In this document: piece by piece, positions 58,040 to 64,000 of the stretch
Layout of the letters: the number at the start of each line of letters is the position of its first letter
Numbering within the stretch: the first letter of the stretch is position 1
From: Eucalyptus grandis
Lineage: Eukaryota > Streptophyta > Magnoliopsida > Myrtales > Myrtaceae
Reading direction: 5' to 3'
NCBI RefSeq assembly: GCF_016545825.1
Contig: NC_052619.1
Coordinates: 67,776,115-67,840,114 of the forward strand
Length of the DNA stretch: 64,000 nt
Made by a program: the position numbers and the translations under genes
The notes under the pieces: generated by a model
Told to the model about the DNA's origin: nothing
Databases searched by the model: none
Seen by the model: the letters and a program-made list of their open reading frames with translations, nothing else

Positions 58040-58877
58040 TTTTTTTTTTGGGGTACTTTTTCCCTTTTGGGCACCTCCATTCTAAGGATATAAGTGCTCA
58101 TAATGGATAAGATAATTTCGGTTTGCAAAGTGAACCATGACTAGAAGATAAATTCAAATTAGAGGTGAAGGATGATAAAATTGTTTTGCAGATTTTGAAC
58201 TCGAGTTGCTTTAATAATAATTATTTGGGTAATAAACCAAATGGAGTTAGGCACTATCTTAATGGACATTGTTTTTTTTTTTAACTTTCAGCTCTCAGCA
58301 TTTGATCTTTAACTTCTGTTTAATGTTGACCACTTCGAATTCCTAAAACTAAATAATCATTGATTTTTGGGACCTCCTTATATCATTAAATGTTTTTATT
58401 ATTTTTAAATTAAAACCTTTCTTTAGTTTTCAAGGGAAAGAACTTTGTTAATTGTTTGTTCCGTTGATTAATTTTTAATATTTGAAAGAAAAATAAAAGG
58501 TACAATGGTTCGAATAAAAAACGAATACTTCACGGGACATGTGCCACTCGTAGAGATATGAACACATGTGAATCAATGATATCTCATTGCTTTTGCACTA
58601 AAATACACATACGATATAAGATTAGAATTTCATTCGTGAGATTATATTATGCGTCACGAATATTTTTTACAGTTAACGTTGTGACTTTCATATTAGAAAT
58701 CATGGTTTTTGTTCAAGGAAAAAAAAAATCTCTTATCAATTCACTGAATTAATAGAGAGCTAAAAGGCAATTTTGCATCTTGAGTTTTGTTACTAGACAC
58801 TAGGTATTTTAAGTTCATGACTTTTATATAAGAAATTGCTATTATCTTGAAAAAAATATGGGCCTACTGATCAATGA

Positions 58878-58934
<57 letters not shown>

Positions 58935-60299
58935 CGTGGGGGAATAGTGCCACCCGTTGTTGGATATTTAACAAATTATATGTAAATATACGAGTCAATA
59001 TTTGTATATTGTCGAAAATTTTAGGGGTTTTGGGCTAAAAAAGGCAAAGTATATATACCATATGCTATTTTATCATACTATAAACGAAGGGTAGTTAAAT
59101 CTTTTTGCTTATGAAGCTTTCTTCTAATTTCTAACTTCTACAACTTTGATATAGATAGGGGTGATTGATTTTAGAGAGAGCCAATTCCCACCCTAAAACT
59201 GGTAATCAAACCAAAATGGCCAATTCCTAGTTTGTGAAATCGAGAATCGGCCCACCTAGGCCTGGATGCACCTAGGAACCATATCGATGGATCCGGTCTG
59301 GTTTTTGAGTGCACTTAGGAACCAACAATATCAATCGAAACACTAAGCATAAGAATACTTTTCAGATTTGTTCACGCATTTCATTCAAGCATTTTAACTA
59401 ACACATAAGATCGGTTGCTAAATTAGTGAGAGGAGATGCGCAAGAGAGAAAGAGAGAGGCGAGAGTTGAGTCTTGAGATAAGACTGTGAGAAGGAGGCGT
59501 TGAGCGAGAGGGATGTGATTCAAGTGAGACCCGAGTGGCTAAAAAGAAGTCAGAGTGATAGGCATGAGCATGAGAGAGACATAAGCAAGAGGCGTTGAGC
59601 CGCAAAGGAGGCATGAGCACTGAGTGACTGAAAAGAAGTGAGAGTGATAGGCGTGAGCGATGAGTATGACTAAATCGTGAGAAGAGAATAAGAATTAGGG
59701 TTTTGGAATAAAAAGAATTAATATATATATATAATTCGGATGGTTGGGTCCACACATAAAATCAAGAACTAAATCAATATTTACTAGTTCCAAATTTCTA
59801 GAACTAGGAAATGCCCAAAATCGTGTTGGGTGGTCTTAAATCTCTTTCACCTAAAAATTAGCTCAAATGATGAGTTTTCCCTCACACTTATGAATTGACC
59901 ACCCCACAACCGATGTTGGACAATTTCAACAATCTCTCGTGTGGCTATTGTCTTTAGATTTGTTGGCAACCTCAGCTTAGATACTAATGTTGGGTGGTTT
60001 TTGGCCTCTACCACCCTATAAACTAGTTTAAAGAATAAGGCTTTTTCTTATACTTATAAACCGACCACCAATAACCTCAACAAACTAGGCAGTTCGAATT
60101 GAGTCTCGTGCTCACCCCTAAATATAGATGAGGTCAAGTGTAATGGTGCAAATTGTTATGTGCGGTTTTATAAAATTTTCCCATAAATAGAAAACGAGGA
60201 GCTCTCATAAGTTCTCTTTACATTGTCTTTGTGAATGTGAATGTATGTTTTGAGTGACTTTTTCTTTTCTTGTTATTATTTCAAACTATGTCTACTATG
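58040..60299. other. Unassigned AT-rich stretch
   Basis: No gene recognised. A minus frame at 59423-59755 is low-complexity, Ser/Leu-rich and derives from GA-rich sequence on the plus strand (59420-59690). Confidence 0.45.
58884..58931. repeat. (CT)n microsatellite
   Basis: 48 bp, uninterrupted TC dinucleotides. Confidence 0.95.
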
Positions 60300-60560
60300 A
60301 TGCAAATGCCCCATTTTTTTTTTGTATCACTAAAAATCAGAAACTTGCTCATTGTAAAACGAACATCCTAAACTTTTTCATGTTATAAATTATATTAGTG
60401 TGACAAATATATCTCGGATGGAATTAAAATAGAGGGTGTTTATGATATATATATTAAGTCTGGATTTTTCTATGACGAAAAAAAGGGGAGGGTATCACAC
60501 ACCTTTTAACTTTTTATAATATTAAATGCTCAAAACCTTGAAAAAGTTGCTTATACTGAC
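60300..60560. mobile_element. Short dispersed non-autonomous element
   Basis: Contains GGATGGAATTAAAATAGAGG, whose inverse complement recurs in similar form at 23075-23110 and 61400-61460, within AT-rich sequence with TGACAAATAT and TATGACG blocks. No coding capacity. Boundaries uncertain. Confidence 0.4.
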
Positions 60561-60794
60561 TTTTGGATACATACATATATATTTTTTTTAATTATTTTTT
60601 GAAATCTGACTTCTTTGTAAATGAAATAAACATAAGAGAGGACAACGATTTAAGTGGGCTCAATGGTGGAAACCTAATCGAGTACCACATAACCAAGAGC
60701 TTTTACAGCATCACACGTCAATTCCAAAAGAGCCACAGTAAGAATTTCACATTAATACCTAACACCTCATTATCTCATATCTAGACCATGCATA

Positions 60795-60935
60795 CTAGCC
60801 ACACAACATCAAAGGCAGTGCCGTTCGAGAATTCTTGTGGTGCGTGGCCATAGTCGACCTAAAGAAGGCCATCATGTTCAAGCCCCTCTTGTCTCATCCA
60901 TTTCAGGTAGCGCTGACAGTACCAAATGATATCAA
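60795..60935 (-). pseudogene. SDR copy D exon 4, 3' fragment
   Basis: On the minus strand IIWYCQRYLKWMR is followed by sequence aligning base for base with the end of copy A exon 4, to a TAG at 60797-60795. A frame change and an internal stop are present. The first half of the exon (PLFIATKM, WIGY) is missing. Confidence 0.72.
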
Positions 60936-61369
60936 TTTTGAGAATTTATTTTATTTAAGAGCTTAAATAGAAATTTGGGCACTTATAAATTATTGACGTT
61001 AAAACTCATAATGGCACTATAAGTTATGTGACTTAATGATCATGTAACATTTGATAAGAAAAATACAAATATAACATAGCTTGTAAAGTAAAGTATAAGA
61101 ATTTCGATAAGAAAAAAAGTGACTAAAAGGAGATAATGGAACAAAGGGAAAAAGTTAAAGTTTAGTGAATTTAGTAAAATGAAAGTTAGGAAAAAAAAAT
61201 ATAAAACTAACAAAAAAGGAGGGAGGAAGTGACATATGTCATATGTCCTTTAATAATTTCCTTTAGCATCGAGAATATCATGAAAAGGGATAGAAAGGGA
61301 AATAGGTTTAGAAAACAGTTAGTATCAACGAAAAATTTCAAATTGGTATACCCAAAGTAAATTTAACCA

Positions 61370-61690
61370 AAAATAATTTTTGGATCACTAAAAACTCAAA
61401 ACCGGTACACTTATGATATATGTACCATCCATTAACTTCCGTCAAATTTTTTCTTGAAATTGCTAAGTCGGATTACATAAAGCGATAATGTTAAAGTCCA
61501 TGTGAAAATCCATATCAGTTTAAAATACATTTATCACATATATACTAGTTTGAAATTTTTAATGACTCAAAAATTAATTTTAAATAAATTTGTGATAGAT
61601 GTACCAATTGAAAGTTTTTGATAACTAAAAATTTAACTTAAAATAATTTTATTACAAATATATCAATTTTGGATTTTTCATAATATTAAC
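61370..61690. mobile_element. Short dispersed non-autonomous element in the copy D region
   Basis: Has ATGATATATGTACCATCCAT and repeated TGATAGATGTACCAATT-type segments, related to 60300-60560 and 23020-23130. No coding capacity. Confidence 0.4.
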
Positions 61691-61787
61691 GCTCAAGAAA
61701 AATCAAAACTTACTTACATCAATTCCACACTCAACCTTCTCTCCTGGTCAATATGATGACCACACTGCCATATAGTCTTCAAGCAAT

Positions 61788-62490
61788 ATGATAATCTTAT
61801 CCATACGTCTAAATCTGGTTTATTACAATCCCACACGAAACCTCGCGCTACACATCTCAAGAGAATCAGTCGACCAGTTCGGCGTGCGTTACTCTTTCAC
61901 TTCAACTTGCGTACATCTTCTTCTCGCTTTCTATTCCGAGACCACTGACAATAAACACTACTCAGTACTGACGCGACCATCTAGTACAAAACGAGCAAAC
62001 TTTGAGGACTTTCCCATGATACAGTTAAGCCTTCGGATACCTTTCTGAACCGCACTTGCAAACTAAACCTAAACCAGAGAAACCACCGTGGAGAGCACGA
62101 AGTTCTTCTGTATTTATCATCAGGGCACCAACCTCAGAGGAAGCAATCAAACAGCATCGTTAGCAACTCACCTTGCCGATCCGTCTTAGCTTGAAGGGTC
62201 CAACTAACATTATGCGCGCTAGAAACCAATAATGCGTCGTCCCCGACCAGGAGGAATGAAGATTTCTCCACTTCGTACGGTTCAGTGTTCCGAATTTGCG
62301 GCCCGACTATTTTCCAACCGCCAGTGAAAGTAATGACGATACGAATTAAATGGTGGAGTGGGGCTACGAGAGCTTTGTGTGCAGGGGATAGTGAACCCAC
62401 TTCCTGACCGGGCAACAGCCAATTCGAGAGCTGATCGGCCAAGATTGCAATCATCACGTCCCCATGTGCATGTTGAATAGTCCGTCATCA
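61788..62490. other. Coding-like island, not recognised
   Basis: GC content rises and frames stay open on both strands: plus 61788-62048 (86 codons) and minus 62457-62134 (107 codons, with a WTLQAKTDRQGELL stretch). Neither resembles a family I can name. It may be an exon relic captured in the copy D intron region. Confidence 0.3.
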
Positions 62491-62499
62491 ATTTCTCTT

Positions 62500-63633
62500 T
62501 TCGCGATCAAGTCTATTTTGCTAATAAACAACGTGTGGAAAAGCGATCTTCTCAGACTTTTTGTTGCACGACATGTCCATTTATTTGATACTTATAGAGC
62601 CGATGAAATGGTTGGATGAAAAAGGTCTCATAAATATATACCTAACTCATACTGAAAATGGCGGTTCCCACTGCCGACTTATTTCACCTAGCTACGACCG
62701 TCCCTCTCTTTCTTTCAATGTAATGTCGCACTTTCTCTAAACATGCAAGCTGTGATTGGGCCTATTTCATGGAGCCCGCACCACGCCTAAAAAAAATTGT
62801 CCATCAACTTGCTCATTCCAAGATTCAACTTTCAAATCTTCTATGACTTACTATATTTCTTGATTTAGAACCAGATGGGTCATCCGGATGACACGGTTTT
62901 GGAGATTGGATTTTTTTTCCAATGGCCTATGGAATAAAAATCCATTGTAAAATTGGAGAATTATATGAATTAAGGTTTATATGTAGCTTAAGTACCTTGT
63001 CTGTTTGATGTGCTATCGATATGATCAAATCATATGGCCGTGGCTCATCATTGAATTACATATTTTACACTGAATGTCCAGAATAAAAACCCTTTATTAT
63101 TAGCATGGATCAACTTCCATGTCATATCATGTGAAGCATATTGACTAGTTTGATGGTGCATTAATCGAGCTAAATGATTCGTAAGAGTACACAACTCATA
63201 TTCAACTCTCTCATTACGCAATAATCATAAACTCTCAATGTGTATGCAGCTTGAATTAAAGTTTAATTAATCTAGTTGATTGGAAATGAAAAAAGTGTGA
63301 TGATGCCCTTCATTTTGGTTGTGCTAACCTTCTCAAGTCCGAAAGATATGAACTCGATAGCGGAAGATACATATAAAATAGTGAACCCTATCGTTTCACA
63401 ATCTTGAGTCAATCGGTATCAATAAAGTGATTGAGAGTTATGAAGGGAAATTCATCGGTGTTTGCTCTTTTCTTTTTTTTTAAAGAAAAATGTAAACATT
63501 ATAACAATGTTCTTCCGTGAATTTATGAGTGTTTAGTAAAGAGCAAAAGAAAGGATGAAATAAAGGGGACTCAAGAATTCTAACCATGTCATCACAATAC
63601 CTAAATGATATATGATTTTTCTCATATATTTAC
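62500..63633 (-). other. SDR copy D intron 3, partly homologous to copy A and C introns
   Basis: 63390-63600 aligns with copy A 3530-3690 and copy C 50030-50200 (shared TAAACATTATAACAATGTTC). The rest is unassigned. Confidence 0.55.
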
Positions 63634-63703
63634 CTAACATTTAATATCGATCCATTGTATCTTGTACTTCAGACTTATGCTTTTTGAGAACATTACTTGA
63701 AAA
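63634..63703 (-). pseudogene. SDR copy D exon 3 with terminal stop
   Basis: 70 nt between TTGCAG and GTAAAT, in phase with copy C exon 3 (FSKSISLKYK). The last codon, CAG in copy C, is TAG here, so the frame ends before exon 4. Confidence 0.78.
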
Positions 63704-64000
63704 CTGCAATGAATCACATTGTTCTATCAAGTTCACATGATTGAACTATAATAGTAAATATGATAAAGACTTTGACACTGTTGCAAGGTCCTTTTAGATC
63801 CAAATAATGTCAAATCTACTAAATAGCTGGAACGTTAAGCGATGCACAAACTTTTATCGGTCGTTGAATTTGATTAACTTCTTATTACTACTTATAGTCC
63901 ATCACATTGTTTACCATGTCAAATTTGTATATAGCTACAATGCTGATATAGCTACAATCCTAAAAGGAAATTAGTAAGAAAGTGAGGACTTTTGCGATAT
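63704..64000 (-). other. SDR copy D intron 2 (uninterrupted), cut by window end
   Basis: Homologous to copy A 936-1119 plus 3318-3429 and to the outer parts of copy C intron 2. It has single copies of the AGTAG and TCCAAATAA targets, so it lacks both the solo LTR and the MULE-type element. Exon 2 should begin within about 100 bp beyond 64000. Confidence 0.75.

Noticed and set aside
59423..59755. Minus-strand frame of 110 codons
   Set aside because: Low-complexity Ser/Leu/His-rich translation of a GA-rich tract, with no family resemblance.

Overview
This is nuclear DNA from a flowering plant, most likely a eudicot. The evidence is a spliced short-chain dehydrogenase/reductase (SDR) family with GT-AG introns and very-long-chain 3-oxoacyl-CoA reductase (KCR) like exons, plus nested plant LTR retrotransposons (Ogre/Tat-type and chromovirus-like Ty3/gypsy, Ty1/copia), MULE-type small elements, a tRNA-derived SINE and AT-rich spacers. 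I cannot name the species. No bacterial operon, CRISPR array, tRNA or rRNA gene was found.

The original content of the window is a small cluster of KCR-like SDR copies, two on each strand. Copy A (+, exons at 162-454, 553-878, 3430-3478 and 22462-22761) is stretched to 22.6 kb by a solo LTR in intron 2 and a 17.8-kb Ogre-type element in intron 3. Copy B (+, 24066-25020) keeps only exon 3 and a decayed exon 4. Copy C (-, 52534-48962) keeps all four exons, with one 2-bp deletion in exon 1 and a MULE-type element in intron 2. Copy D (-, 63703-60795, continuing past the right edge) has a stop in exon 3 and a 3' fragment of exon 4. Because the introns are homologous, the copies act as empty-site controls for each other's insertions.

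Region by region: 1-3881 is copy A exons 1-3 with the solo LTR. 3882-21726 is the Ogre/Tat element on the minus strand, with GATGA target duplications: right LTR, PBS, ORF1, gag, protease, RT, RNase H, archaeal-type RNase H, integrase, repeat-rich 3' untranslated part, PPT, left LTR. 21732-29660 holds copy A exon 4, copy B, a Ty1/copia RT-RNase H fragment and an HSP70 5' pseudogene. 29663-48618 is a decayed Ty1/copia element split inside gag by a tandem Ty3/gypsy array (LTR-internal-LTR-internal-LTR, 30266-47881) that carries one GAATG target duplication for the whole array. 48962-52690 is SDR copy C and its upstream region. 52730-64000 is mostly unassigned DNA with a SINE, a three-copy 143-bp repeat, small DNA elements, a (CT)n tract, two coding-like islands and SDR copy D.

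No gene in the window is clearly intact. Copy C is the nearest to functional. The strongest structural results are the tandem gypsy array with a single target duplication, its insertion inside a copia gag, the domain-rich Ogre element, and the block-wise CTG versus CG/CCG differences between the two gypsy internal regions, which raise the possibility of assembly or base-calling error.
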